Shown one piece after another: positions 41,251 through 50,579 of a stretch of 64,000 nt of DNA; within the stretch, counting starts at the first letter, position 1, and each line of letters begins with the position of its first letter. The position numbers were made by a program, and so were the translations under genes. This DNA is from Mucinivorans hirudinis (GTDB taxonomy: Bacteria; Bacteroidota; Bacteroidia; Bacteroidales; Rikenellaceae): contig HG934468.1 in NCBI GenBank assembly GCA_000723505.1, positions 2,016,798-2,080,797 on the forward strand, written 5' to 3'. The notes beneath the pieces are model-generated. The model ran no database searches and was not told the origin of the DNA. It saw only the letters and a program-made list of their open reading frames with translations.

Positions 41251-43626
41251 TTAGTATGTAAGTTGCTCGGGTTTAACCTTCTGGAAGTTACCGCCCGATG
41301 GGAGTTTGTAGCGGAAGCCTATCTCGTTCCAGCCGTTTGGCCAACCATCCTTAATCATATTGTTGAATACAATCTTATAGCTGTGTTTGCCCGCTGCCAA
41401 TGCCTTTTGAGCTTTTTTACGGTAGTGGCGTGACATTGTCGGATTGTGGATAACGCGTTCATTGTCAATCCAAAGTTCGTCCATATCGGCTGCAAAGGTG
41501 TAGACACCATCCTCGGGCAATTCTATGTAACCCTCGTAGACAGCCAGTGACGGATTGTTCATATCGTAGGCTTTATGCTCTGAACCCTCACCCCAGAACT
41601 GCTTCACAGCCTTTGGTGCGCCAAATTGTGCCTTTGAGTATTCGCTCTCGGTGGGGAACAACCCCTCGGCGATGCGCAGAACCGAACCTTCGCCCGGTTT
41701 AAGACCTTCCACGCGAGCGATATTTTCATACTCGGGATTTGGAGTAGGTGCAACAGCAGGAGCAAGTGTCTGTTTGTGAACAGGAATAGAGCGAACACGC
41801 GACGTTTTGCCTGTCTGCATCAACGTAGCAATCTTTACTTCCGTGTTTTCCGTAACTACAATCGGAGTGGTGTAAACCATCGAATTTCCGTTAGGTTCTG
41901 AGCCGTCCAGTGTATAAACCATCGGTAGGTTGCGAGTGTTGGTAAATTCGAGAACCGTAGAGTCGCCCACGAATACAACATTTTGAGTAAGAATGCCCTC
42001 AGGCATTGGAATGTGGTAGTTGATATTGTGGAAATCCAAACGGGCATAAGCATTGTTGATTCTTCTCGAAAAATCCGTCCAATCCTTGCGCGAGGGTTTA
42101 GACCACGTAGCCTCCGCCAGTGCAATGATACGCGGAAATGCCATATACTCCATCAGCGAAGCATCGGTACAATACTCTGTCCACATATTACATTGAGCAC
42201 CAAGTATATATTGCGCCTTGTCCTCGGGCAGATTCTTCGGGATAGGGTTGTAGGCGTAGGTCTTTTCCAGAGTTGCCAAGCCGCCGATTTGTGCAGGCTC
42301 AACCTCGGGTGCGCCTTGGTAGTGGTCTACGTACAAGCCACCCGAACCGGGGGTCATAATCACTTGGTGGTTAGCATTTGCCGCTGCAATGCCACCCTCT
42401 TCGCCGCGCCAGCTCATCACGATTGCGCCCTCTGCCAAGCCACCCTCGAGAATCTCGTCCCAACCAATCATACGCTTACCCTTTGATGCCAAGAATTTTT
42501 CGGCACGCTGGATAGCATAGCTTTGGAGTTGCTCCTCTACCGAATGCTTCACACCCAATGAATCTGTCTTCTCTTTGATTCCAAGACTCTTAGCCAATGC
42601 CTGACACTTGGGGCAAACTTTCCAACGAACCTTTGGACATTCATCGCCGCCAATGTGGAAGTATTTCGAGGGGAAGAGGTCTGCTACTTCGCTCAACACA
42701 TCCTCGACAAACTCGAAAGTTTTTTCATTACCAACGCAATATACATCCTCCTCAACGCCCCAAATAATTCGTGGTTGTTTGAATGGACCACCCGTGCACG
42801 AATACTCGGGATATGCAGTCAGAGCCGCAAGTGCGTGACCGGGGAACTCTATTTCGGGCACAACATCAATATAAAGTTTTGCGGCATAAGCAACCACCTC
42901 CTTGATTTGCTCCTGTGTATAGAAGAACGGACCGTACTGTTTGCCGTCACCCTCTGTGCGTACTGAGCCTGTTTCGGTCAGCCTCGGGTACTTCTTGATT
43001 TCGATTCTCCACCCTTGGTCTTCGGTCAAGTGCCAGTGGAATTGGTTGATTTTGAACATTGCAAGCACATCCAACTGACGTTTAACCTCCTCCACGGTAG
43101 CAAAGTGGCGGCATACGTCTAACATATAGCCACGATAAGCAAAACGTGGTTCGTCTTTTATTTCGACCAACGGAATCTCCCACGCCACATTTTTCACCAA
43201 CTCCGCACTCTCAATCTCGGCAGGGAGTAGCTGAAGCAGCGTTTGCACGCCATAGAAAGCTCCCTCGGGGGTGCGTGCCTGAATCGTGACTCCGTCTTTT
43301 GTAGAGGTTAGTAGGTAACCCTCGTTATTAACGGGAACGCGGGTGTTTAGCTCGAGCGAGATGTTACCCGCATCTCCCACCTTAACATCGAAGCCCGTAG
43401 CGGCTTTAATCTTTGCCGCCAAATATTCGGCAGGTACTTGGAAGTCGGGTGAATTTACTCCAATGGAAGTTGAGGAGCTTAGGTTAAAGGTTGCCGTGGT
43501 GTCGGTGATGGTCATCTCCGCGGGTACGGGAATAATGTTGATGCCTCTGTTGTAGGCTTTTTGCTCGCTCTTGCCGCAACTTACAATCAATGCAGCAAGA
43601 GAGAAAATTGTTAGTAATTTTTTCAT
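41251..43626 (-). CDS. Beta-N-acetylhexosaminidase, GH20, lipoprotein
   Basis: 791 residues from the ATG at 43626. Lipobox IVSC (Cys17). GH20 N-terminal domain (about 30-155), then the TIM barrel (about 160-510) with YRGYMLDVCRHF, FHWHLTEDQGWRIEIKKYP and the catalytic pair Asp328-Glu329 in FHIGGDECPKVRW. After it come a chitobiase C-terminal-like domain (YTLDGSEPNG) and a PA14-like domain (about 660-790: YIELPEDGVYTFAADMDE, LWIDNERVIHN). It removes terminal N-acetylglucosamine or N-acetylgalactosamine from glycans, probably at the cell surface. Confidence 0.95.
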   Translation of the reverse strand: MKKLLTIFSLAALIVSCGKSEQKAYNRGINIIPVPAEMTITDTTATFNLSSSTSIGVNSPDFQVPAEYLAAKIKAATGFDVKVGDAGNISLELNTRVPVNNEGYLLTSTKDGVTIQARTPEGAFYGVQTLLQLLPAEIESAELVKNVAWEIPLVEIKDEPRFAYRGYMLDVCRHFATVEEVKRQLDVLAMFKINQFHWHLTEDQGWRIEIKKYPRLTETGSVRTEGDGKQYGPFFYTQEQIKEVVAYAAKLYIDVVPEIEFPGHALAALTAYPEYSCTGGPFKQPRIIWGVEEDVYCVGNEKTFEFVEDVLSEVADLFPSKYFHIGGDECPKVRWKVCPKCQALAKSLGIKEKTDSLGVKHSVEEQLQSYAIQRAEKFLASKGKRMIGWDEILEGGLAEGAIVMSWRGEEGGIAAANANHQVIMTPGSGGLYVDHYQGAPEVEPAQIGGLATLEKTYAYNPIPKNLPEDKAQYILGAQCNMWTEYCTDASLMEYMAFPRIIALAEATWSKPSRKDWTDFSRRINNAYARLDFHNINYHIPMPEGILTQNVVFVGDSTVLEFTNTRNLPMVYTLDGSEPNGNSMVYTTPIVVTENTEVKIATLMQTGKTSRVRSIPVHKQTLAPAVAPTPNPEYENIARVEGLKPGEGSVLRIAEGLFPTESEYSKAQFGAPKAVKQFWGEGSEHKAYDMNNPSLAVYEGYIELPEDGVYTFAADMDELWIDNERVIHNPTMSRHYRKKAQKALAAGKHSYKIVFNNMIKDGWPNGWNEIGFRYKLPSGGNFQKVKPEQLTY

Positions 43627-43737
43627 CAATAGTTATATTTTGGGATTAAAATGGTTTTAAGTAGGAAAAAATATAGCAATAATTCTTTATATGAGGTTCT
43701 CGCCACCACGCGCCAAAAACGTGGTGACGGGTCTATT

Positions 43738-45018
43738 CTACCACGCAAATAGCGGAAAATCCTCCATCATCTTGTTCACCTGAGCGCGAACTTCGGTAAG
43801 AATCGCTTCATTGTCGTGGTTGCTGAGCACCTTGTCAATCAAATCTACGATAATGGGCATCTGCTCCTCTTTGAGTCCGCGTGAGGTAATCGCCGGAGTA
43901 CCAACACGAATACCCGAGGTGAGGAATGGCGAACGGCTGTCGAAGGGCACCATATTCTTGTTTGTGGTAATATCTGCCGCAACCAACGCATTCTCAGCCT
44001 TCTTGCCGCTCACGTCGGGGAATTTGGAGCGCAGGTCAATCAACATCAGGTGGTTGTCCGTGCCGCCCGAAATCAGCTTGTAACCCTTAGCCACAAATGC
44101 CGCCGCCATAGCCCGTGCATTTGCCTGCACCTGTTTTTGGTAGGTAACGTACTCGGGTTCGAGCATTTCGCCAAACGCAACTGCCTTAGCAGCAATTACG
44201 TGCTCAAGGGGACCGCCCTGAACACCGGGGAATACCGCCGAGTTCAACATTGCCGACATCTTCTTGATTTCCCCCTTTGGAGTGGTTACTCCCCAAGGGT
44301 TATCGAAATCCTTACCCACCAGGATAACGCCGCCGCGGGGACCACGCATAGTTTTGTGAGTTGTGGAGGTGACAATGTGGGCGTGTTTGACGGGGTTGTT
44401 CAGCAGCCCTGCCGCGATAAGTCCCGCCGTGTGAGCCATATCAACCCAGAGAATCGCGCCGATTTTATCGGCAATCTCGCGCATACGGGCATAGTCCCAC
44501 TCGCGGGTGTAAGCCGACGCACCGCCGATAATCATCCTCGGACGGTGCTCCATAGCCAGTGCCTCCATCCGGTCATAATCAATGGTGCCCGTCTGCTGGG
44601 AGACCTGATAACCTATCGGATTGTAGAGGAATCCCGAAAAGTTTACGGGTGAGCCGTGGGTGAGGTGTCCGCCGTGGGCTAGGTCGAGCCCCATAAAGGT
44701 GTCGCCCGGCTTCATACAAGTGAAGAACACCGCCATATTAGCCTGCGCGCCCGAGTGGGGTTGAACGTTGGCATACTCCGCGCCGTAGATTTGACAGAGG
44801 CGGTCGATGGCAAGTTGCTCTACTTTGTCTACCACCTGACATCCACCATAGTAGCGTGCCGCCGGGTAACCTTCCGCATATTTGTTGGTAAGGCAAGAGC
44901 CCTGTGCCTCCATCACCTGAGGGCTAACAAAGTTCTCCGAAGCGATAAGCTCGATGCCGTGTGTTTGGCGAGCTTTTTCCTGTTCGATTAAATCGAAAAC
45001 TACTGCGTCTCTTTTCAT
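43738..45018 (-). CDS. glyA: Serine hydroxymethyltransferase
   Basis: 426 residues. PLP enzyme interconverting serine and glycine with tetrahydrofolate. Signatures: [67 protein letters not shown], and the PLP lysine region [17 protein letters not shown]. Monocistronic; divergent from the NuoEF-type gene. Confidence 0.97.
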   Translation of the reverse strand: MKRDAVVFDLIEQEKARQTHGIELIASENFVSPQVMEAQGSCLTNKYAEGYPAARYYGGCQVVDKVEQLAIDRLCQIYGAEYANVQPHSGAQANMAVFFTCMKPGDTFMGLDLAHGGHLTHGSPVNFSGFLYNPIGYQVSQQTGTIDYDRMEALAMEHRPRMIIGGASAYTREWDYARMREIADKIGAILWVDMAHTAGLIAAGLLNNPVKHAHIVTSTTHKTMRGPRGGVILVGKDFDNPWGVTTPKGEIKKMSAMLNSAVFPGVQGGPLEHVIAAKAVAFGEMLEPEYVTYQKQVQANARAMAAAFVAKGYKLISGGTDNHLMLIDLRSKFPDVSGKKAENALVAADITTNKNMVPFDSRSPFLTSGIRVGTPAITSRGLKEEQMPIIVDLIDKVLSNHDNEAILTEVRAQVNKMMEDFPLFAW

Positions 45019-45137
45019 ATTTTTTAAGGGTATTATTATCCAATTTGTAAAGATAGATATTTATTTCAAATTTTGCAATATTCTTTGGAGCAATCACACC
45101 GAATAACTAACTTTGTCTCTGTTGAAGATACGAAACA

Positions 45138-47630
45138 ATGAGTTGCGATTGCAAAAACATAGATATTACAGCGGTTGTGGACGAGATTATCGCCCGCGTG
45201 GGTGGCTCGCGCGATAGGGTGATTCCGCTGCTGCAAGCCATCCAAGAGCAGTTTAACTATCTGCCGGCTGAGGCTGTAAACCGCCTCTACGAGAAGACCG
45301 AAATAGACCGCGCGCAGCTCATAAGCGTATCCACATTCTACGCCCAATTTCGCCATATTCCTATGGGCGAGCATCTTATAAAGGTGTGCACGGGTACAGC
45401 CTGCCACGTAAAGGGGGCATCGAATCTCTACGATGCCTTCCTCAGGGAGTTGAATATCGAAAGTGGCTCTGTCACCTCGGCGGATATGCGCTTTTCGGTA
45501 GAAAAGATTGCCTGCCTCGGTTGCTGCACCCTTGCCCCCGTTGTGCAGATTGACGAAAAGACCTATGGGCACGTCCAGCCGGGCAAGGTGAAGGAGGTTA
45601 TCGAAGATTTTTCGGCAGCGGCATCCTCCGAAGGCGAACAATCACAAATCGTAAATCACAAATCACAGGGAGAAGTTAGGCTTGGGATGGGGTCGTGTTG
45701 TATGGCGAGTGGCTCGGCAGAGATTTTCGAGGAGCTGCACAGAGCGATGCGCGAGCTGGGTATACGGGTCGATATTAAGTCGGTGGGCTGCGTGGGGGTC
45801 TGCAATCGAGTGCCGCTGATTGACATCGTGCGCGAGGATGGGGTGGTGGAGCGTTATCCCAACGTAAAAGCCGCTGAAATTAAAGAGATTCTACAGGAGC
45901 ACTTTTCGCCAAAGAGTCCGCTTAAAAAACTTAAAAATAAGCTTTTAGCCAAGATAGACACCATTCATACCGACCTCACTTGGGACAACGTGGTGTGGCA
46001 TACGGAGCAGCAACGAACGGGAATTATCAATAACTTCCTTAAATTTCAGTACCATATATCCACCGAGGGGTACGGACTTTTGTCCCCATTGGACATTGAC
46101 GAGTACATAGCATTCGGAGGGTTCGACGGTCTGAAGGGTGCATTGAATATGCAGCCGCAAGAGGTTGTGGAAGAGGTGTTAAAGAGCGGCATACGCGGGC
46201 GCGGCGGCGGCGGATTTCCCACGGGTAAGAAGTGGGAGATAGCCTCGGCGAAAGCTACTGCCAACCTACCCAACCTACCCAACCTAAAAGTCCTAAAAGT
46301 CCCAATAGCTCCCGCCATTTCCTCCTCCCTTTCCTCCTCCCTTCCCCCCGCCCTTCCCTCCGCCCGTCACCAACAATTTATCATCTGTAATGGCGATGAG
46401 GGCGACCCGGGTGCATTTATGGACAGAATGCTATTGGAGTCCTACCCTTTCCGCATTATAGAGGGTATGATGATTGGTGCGTGGGCTACGGCTGCCACGG
46501 ATGGGGTTTTCTATATTAGGGCGGAATATCCGTTGGCGGTCAAGAGAATAGCGCAAGCTTTGGAGCTGTGCAGAGAGAGGAAACTGTTGGGCGAGAATAT
46601 TTTGGGTAGTGAGTGGAGTTTCGATATTACGATTTTCGAGGGGGCTGGGGCTTTTGTCTGTGGCGAGGAGACGGCACTCATTGCCTCCATTGAGGGCGAG
46701 CGCGGTTTTCCGCGCCAGCGTCCGCCTTTTCCTGCGGTGAGGGGTCTGTTCGGGCATCCTACACTGGTGAATAATGTGGAGACCCTCAGTCAGATACCAT
46801 ATATTATAAAGAATGGTTTCCAAAAATACGCCTCCGTGGGAACGGAAAAAAGCAAGGGGACGAAAGTTTTTGCCCTTGCCGGCAAAGTCAGCAGGGGAGG
46901 GTTGATAGAGGTGCCGATGGGTATCACCCTGAGGCAGATTGTGGAGGAGATTGGTGGCGGAGTAAGTGGAGGTAAGAGGCTCAAAGCGGTGCAGATAGGC
47001 GGCCCTTCGGGCGGCTGTATTCCAGCGGAGTTGTGTGATGTGGCTGTTGATTTCGATGCCTTCAACTCGATGGGGGCAATGATGGGTTCGGGCGGCTTGG
47101 TGGTCTTGGACGAGGATGATTGTATGATTGATGTGGCGCGTTATTTCCTGAGTTTCACCTGTGACCAATCGTGCGGCAAGTGTACTTTTTGCAGAGTCGG
47201 TATCCGCCGTATGCTCGACATCTTAGATAAAATATGCAGTGGACGCGGCGAGATGGAGGATATTCAAAAATTGGAAGAATTAGCCGTAGCCATCAAACAA
47301 TCATCGCTTTGCGGGCTCGGCAAGACCGCGCCAAACCCCGTGCTCACCACTCTGAGGTATTTCAGGGACGAGTATCTGGAGCACATCAACGGCAGGTGCA
47401 CGCAGGGGGTTTGTAAGGATATGATAGAACTCGCAATCGACCCCACACTTTGTATTGGTTGCACGAAATGCGCCAAAGCGTGTCCTGTCGATGCTATACC
47501 ATATGTGCCCTATCAAGTTCCGATTTTGGACGTCTCGAAATGTGTGAAGTGCAGACTCTGTATTGATGAGTGCAGCTATGATGCAATAGTTAGCAGAGGG
47601 GTCATTTGTCCCCCCTCTCTCTCCAAGTAA
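45138..47630 (+). CDS. Fused NuoE-NuoF-type flavoprotein (HndA/HydB-like NAD(P)-linked subunit)
   Basis: 830 residues. NuoE-like [2Fe-2S] domain at 1-155 (VCTGTACHVKGASNLYDA, IACLGCCTLAPVVQID); a second thioredoxin-like [2Fe-2S] domain at about 180-260 (MGSCCMASG, VGCVGVCNRVPLI); NuoF flavoprotein core (SGIRGRGGGGFPTGKKWEI, ICNGDEGDPGAFMDRMLLE for FMN, GAGAFVCGEETALIASIEG for NADH), SLBB region, N3-type cluster SCGKCTFCRVGIRRML; and a C-terminal 2x[4Fe-4S] ferredoxin (CIGCTKCAKACP, CVKCRLCIDEC). This is the layout of soluble NAD(P)H-ferredoxin hydrogenase or formate dehydrogenase subunits, but no catalytic partner is nearby. In-frame repeat insertions lie at about residues 167-177 and 371-410. 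Confidence 0.93.
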   Translation: MSCDCKNIDITAVVDEIIARVGGSRDRVIPLLQAIQEQFNYLPAEAVNRLYEKTEIDRAQLISVSTFYAQFRHIPMGEHLIKVCTGTACHVKGASNLYDAFLRELNIESGSVTSADMRFSVEKIACLGCCTLAPVVQIDEKTYGHVQPGKVKEVIEDFSAAASSEGEQSQIVNHKSQGEVRLGMGSCCMASGSAEIFEELHRAMRELGIRVDIKSVGCVGVCNRVPLIDIVREDGVVERYPNVKAAEIKEILQEHFSPKSPLKKLKNKLLAKIDTIHTDLTWDNVVWHTEQQRTGIINNFLKFQYHISTEGYGLLSPLDIDEYIAFGGFDGLKGALNMQPQEVVEEVLKSGIRGRGGGGFPTGKKWEIASAKATANLPNLPNLKVLKVPIAPAISSSLSSSLPPALPSARHQQFIICNGDEGDPGAFMDRMLLESYPFRIIEGMMIGAWATAATDGVFYIRAEYPLAVKRIAQALELCRERKLLGENILGSEWSFDITIFEGAGAFVCGEETALIASIEGERGFPRQRPPFPAVRGLFGHPTLVNNVETLSQIPYIIKNGFQKYASVGTEKSKGTKVFALAGKVSRGGLIEVPMGITLRQIVEEIGGGVSGGKRLKAVQIGGPSGGCIPAELCDVAVDFDAFNSMGAMMGSGGLVVLDEDDCMIDVARYFLSFTCDQSCGKCTFCRVGIRRMLDILDKICSGRGEMEDIQKLEELAVAIKQSSLCGLGKTAPNPVLTTLRYFRDEYLEHINGRCTQGVCKDMIELAIDPTLCIGCTKCAKACPVDAIPYVPYQVPILDVSKCVKCRLCIDECSYDAIVSRGVICPPSLSK
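45639..45668 (+). repeat. In-frame ATCACAAATC-type repeat inside the NuoEF-type gene
   Basis: AATCACAAATC, GTAAATCACA, AATCACAG encode QSQIVNHKSQ in the linker between the two [2Fe-2S] domains. The unit is the reverse complement of the TTTGTGA repeat found next to mreB and acpP. Confidence 0.7.
46252..46370 (+). repeat. In-frame low-complexity insertion inside the NuoF domain
   Basis: Three CCTACCCAA units, two CCTAAAAGT units, then CCTCCTCCCTTT-like repeats. They encode about 35-40 extra residues (KATANLPNLPNLKVLKVP, then Ser/Pro/Leu-rich) between KKWEIAS and QFIICNGDEGDPG, where homologues have a short loop. The CCTAAAAGT unit equals the intergenic 9-mer at 29943. Confidence 0.8.
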
Positions 47631-50121
47631 GATTTTGCTTTGAGCGGTCATCTCGCGGCAGGATATAGCTCATTATAAGTGATATTATGGTTATGAAACT
47701 CATCCCGAGCAGTCCATATAGCATAAAGTTTAGTTGGGTGTAAATTGTTACCAAAAGAAGCGCCGCCCCACCTGTGACGAAACCGATAAGTGCCGCTCGT
47801 CCACCGATTCTATCAAAGAATATACCCATAAAGAATAGTGCACCCAAGCCGCTTGTGAGCAACCCCAGCATTGTGTTGAACCAGTCGAAGAGCGAAAGCA
47901 CATTCCACGTTGCCATCATCAGCGCGAAGCCGCATCCGAGTGCGCCAAAGATTACACTGGCAAGGCGTGCTGTTTTCAATTTGTTGGCACTTTTGCTGAT
48001 ATACGGCAGTAAATCGACAGTGAAGGCGGTTGCTATGGAGTTTATGTTGGAGGAGACCGTGCTCATCGAAGCCGCAAAAATTGCTGCAACCAGCACTCCT
48101 GCCAAACCTACCGGCAACTGGGTCATTATAAAGAATGGGAAGATGGAGTCTGCGGTCGGCATTGCTATGTCGAGGGTTTCGGGACGACTCTGAAAGTAGG
48201 TGAAGAGCGCTGTTCCGATAGCGTAGAATAGTATCGAGGATATTAAACTCAGAATGCCGTTGGTTATGATACTTTTGCCCGCCTGCTTCTCGCTCTTGGT
48301 GGTCATATAGCGTTGGATAACGGTCTGGTCAGAGGTGTAGGAGATAATCTGCGTGGCAAAGCCGCCGAAGATTACAACCCAGAAAGTGGCGCTTGTGAAG
48401 TCGAATGTGAAGTTAAGTATATGGAACTTTTCGTTCTCGATTGCAATCTGCAAGAAATTTCCGTCCGTATGCGTTATCAAAAAGAATAGAGTGAAGAGCG
48501 CACCCCCCATCAGGATTATACCCTGCACCACATCGCCCCAAACTACTGCCTCGATACCGCCAATTGAACTGTAGACTATCGTTATCAGGCTCATTAACAG
48601 GATGCAGGTGTAAATATCTATACCTGTTGCCGCCGTCAGAGCTAACGAGGGTAGGTAGAGTACTAATGCCATCCGGGCGGTCATAAATATTATGAAGATG
48701 ATGCTCGAAATCAGACGCAATGTCTTATTGAAGCGCAGCTCCAGATACTCATACGCAGAGGTGATATTTAGTCGGCGGAAGAATGGCAGATAATATTTTA
48801 CAACCGGGAATGCTGCAATAAAGATTGTTACCGCCATCAGGAAATATCGCCAGTCGGTAGCGTAGGTCTTCGCCGGAATTGCCATAAAGGTAATTGCAGA
48901 GAGCATTGTGGCAAAGATACTGACCGACACTGCCCACCACGGAATCCTCCCGCCGGCTTTGAAAAAGTCGTCCGAGTTTTTGGCGCGGAACATAAAGAAT
49001 ACGCCCATTCCAATCATCGCAATCAGGTAGACGATAATCACCGTCCAGTTTATCCAACCGAACGATTGCTCACTATCCACCACTCCGAACCAAACCTCCG
49101 CAGAGCGCACTCCCGGCATCGTCTCACCCGCAATAAGATACCACCCGCCGTGGGCAGCCACCAGAGAAGCTCCCGCACGTGCCGCAGGCATCACCCCCGT
49201 TGCACACCAACGGTTGATGATTGTGTTGTAGGCATATAGTGTGTCATTGAAGCGATACCAAGCCGGCTCGTGGGTCATATATTCTCGCCGTGCCGAATCG
49301 CCCAATACATTAAGACCTTCGGTAAAGCGCTCTTTATTAACCCCGCCGCTCGCCAAGATTGTATGCACCCCCGCCCCAAAGGCGAAGCCTCCATTAAGCC
49401 CGACAGGTGCTTCGTGCAGAGGCAGCCACTGTTTTGCACGTGGCGAATATGCCCATCCGTCCTGCATAACGTTTTTTGTGGCAGGGTTGAAGCCGCCCAT
49501 AACATAGAGCCTCTTCTCCTCTGCCGCATTCTGTGCTATCACAACGGGTTGCACGCGAGGTTCACCCGGGTATGGCTCAATTTCGCTCCACTGCTGTGCG
49601 CGGGTATCATACCTCAAAGCACGATTTGTCGGCGTGCCGTCACTCAAACCCCCTACTATATATATATCGTTGCCGAGCATCGCTCCGCCCGTATTGTCCA
49701 ATCCAAATGGCATTGCGGGTAGAGTCTTCATCTCTCCTTTTGTAAGTATCAGATTCTGAGTTAGAGACTGTTTCCCGTCTGCCGTGCCTCCGATGATGTG
49801 CAGACCCTCGCCCGAAGAAATAGCCACACCATAAGCCGAAGCTGCGGGCAAAACAGCAGGTAATCTCTGCCACGCCCCATTTTTCAGGCTATATATATTG
49901 TCATAAAACGACTTTGTGCCACCCTCGTGGGCGGGAACGCCGGGGAAATTGCACCCTCCGGCAACAATCAACTCGCCGTCTGCTACCCCCGCATAGGCTG
50001 CTGAGAGCGCATTCGGGAGTTTTTCGATAGCTTGCCACGCTACGGTTGTTTCGTCTGCCTTGTTCGAGCTACAAGATATAAAGAGTGAGGTAATAAGTAG
50101 TAGTAGTATGATTCCTTTCAT
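47602..50121 (-). CDS. Fusion of a kelch-type (cyclically permuted) mutarotase and a sodium:solute symporter
   Basis: 839 residues. Lipobox FISC (Cys17), an exported kelch-like propeller at about 25-350 (GELIVAGGCNFPGVPAHEGG, LYVMGGFNPATKNVMQDGWA, PAARAGASLVAAHGGWYLIA) and then a sodium:solute symporter with about 13 membrane helices (365-839: WTVIIVYLIAMIGMGVFFMF, SDDFFKAGGRIPWWAVSVSI, IGGIEAVVWGDVVQG). Propellers of this kind include NanM sialic-acid mutarotases, and the transporter half is like Bacteroidetes sialate symporters. So it probably converts and imports N-acetylneuraminate for nanA. Its 3' end overlaps the convergent NuoEF-type gene by 29 bp. Confidence 0.88.
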   Translation of the reverse strand: MKGIILLLLITSLFISCSSNKADETTVAWQAIEKLPNALSAAYAGVADGELIVAGGCNFPGVPAHEGGTKSFYDNIYSLKNGAWQRLPAVLPAASAYGVAISSGEGLHIIGGTADGKQSLTQNLILTKGEMKTLPAMPFGLDNTGGAMLGNDIYIVGGLSDGTPTNRALRYDTRAQQWSEIEPYPGEPRVQPVVIAQNAAEEKRLYVMGGFNPATKNVMQDGWAYSPRAKQWLPLHEAPVGLNGGFAFGAGVHTILASGGVNKERFTEGLNVLGDSARREYMTHEPAWYRFNDTLYAYNTIINRWCATGVMPAARAGASLVAAHGGWYLIAGETMPGVRSAEVWFGVVDSEQSFGWINWTVIIVYLIAMIGMGVFFMFRAKNSDDFFKAGGRIPWWAVSVSIFATMLSAITFMAIPAKTYATDWRYFLMAVTIFIAAFPVVKYYLPFFRRLNITSAYEYLELRFNKTLRLISSIIFIIFMTARMALVLYLPSLALTAATGIDIYTCILLMSLITIVYSSIGGIEAVVWGDVVQGIILMGGALFTLFFLITHTDGNFLQIAIENEKFHILNFTFDFTSATFWVVIFGGFATQIISYTSDQTVIQRYMTTKSEKQAGKSIITNGILSLISSILFYAIGTALFTYFQSRPETLDIAMPTADSIFPFFIMTQLPVGLAGVLVAAIFAASMSTVSSNINSIATAFTVDLLPYISKSANKLKTARLASVIFGALGCGFALMMATWNVLSLFDWFNTMLGLLTSGLGALFFMGIFFDRIGGRAALIGFVTGGAALLLVTIYTQLNFMLYGLLGMSFITIISLIMSYILPRDDRSKQNLTWRERGDK

Positions 50122-50579
50122 TTGCTCACATTTTTATAGATGGCTTGTTATTGGTTGTTCGATATGTATTTGCTATCCTATTTTCTGAGGCGGAAAAATG
50201 GGATACCCCACCCCCGGCGGCAATCTTAGAGTGCTAAATCCGCAAAATAATCATCTCTGTTGGTATGATAATAATTAGCTTATGACAATTTAATTTTTAT
50301 TTTTTTAACAATCCACTGCGAAGTTACGCAATTTTTTTAAGAACTCCAATTTTATTTTGCAATATTGATTATTATTCTTATCTATTAATGTTTTGCCCAT
50401 AAGTAAATGTCAATGTATTCATACTCATTAATAATGCTCCAATACAATATTATAAACTACACAGAGAACTACCTTTGTTACTATAAGTAATGGGTAATTG
50501 GTGAGGGTGCGCCACGCCGCCGTAGGCACGGTTTTCGGGCGCATCGATAATTTGTGTAACTAGCGGTATAATAAAGATT
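50122..50579. other. Divergent intergenic region with a -7 box
   Basis: 458 bp between the symporter fusion (minus) and the DUF3575 gene (plus). TACCTTTG at 50470-50477 is a candidate -7 box for the plus-strand genes, without a clear TTTG at -33. No gene, repeat or further structure seen. Confidence 0.45.

Noticed and set aside
46431-47168. 245-codon antisense frame within the NuoEF-type gene
   Set aside because: Shadow of a gene with full cofactor motifs.
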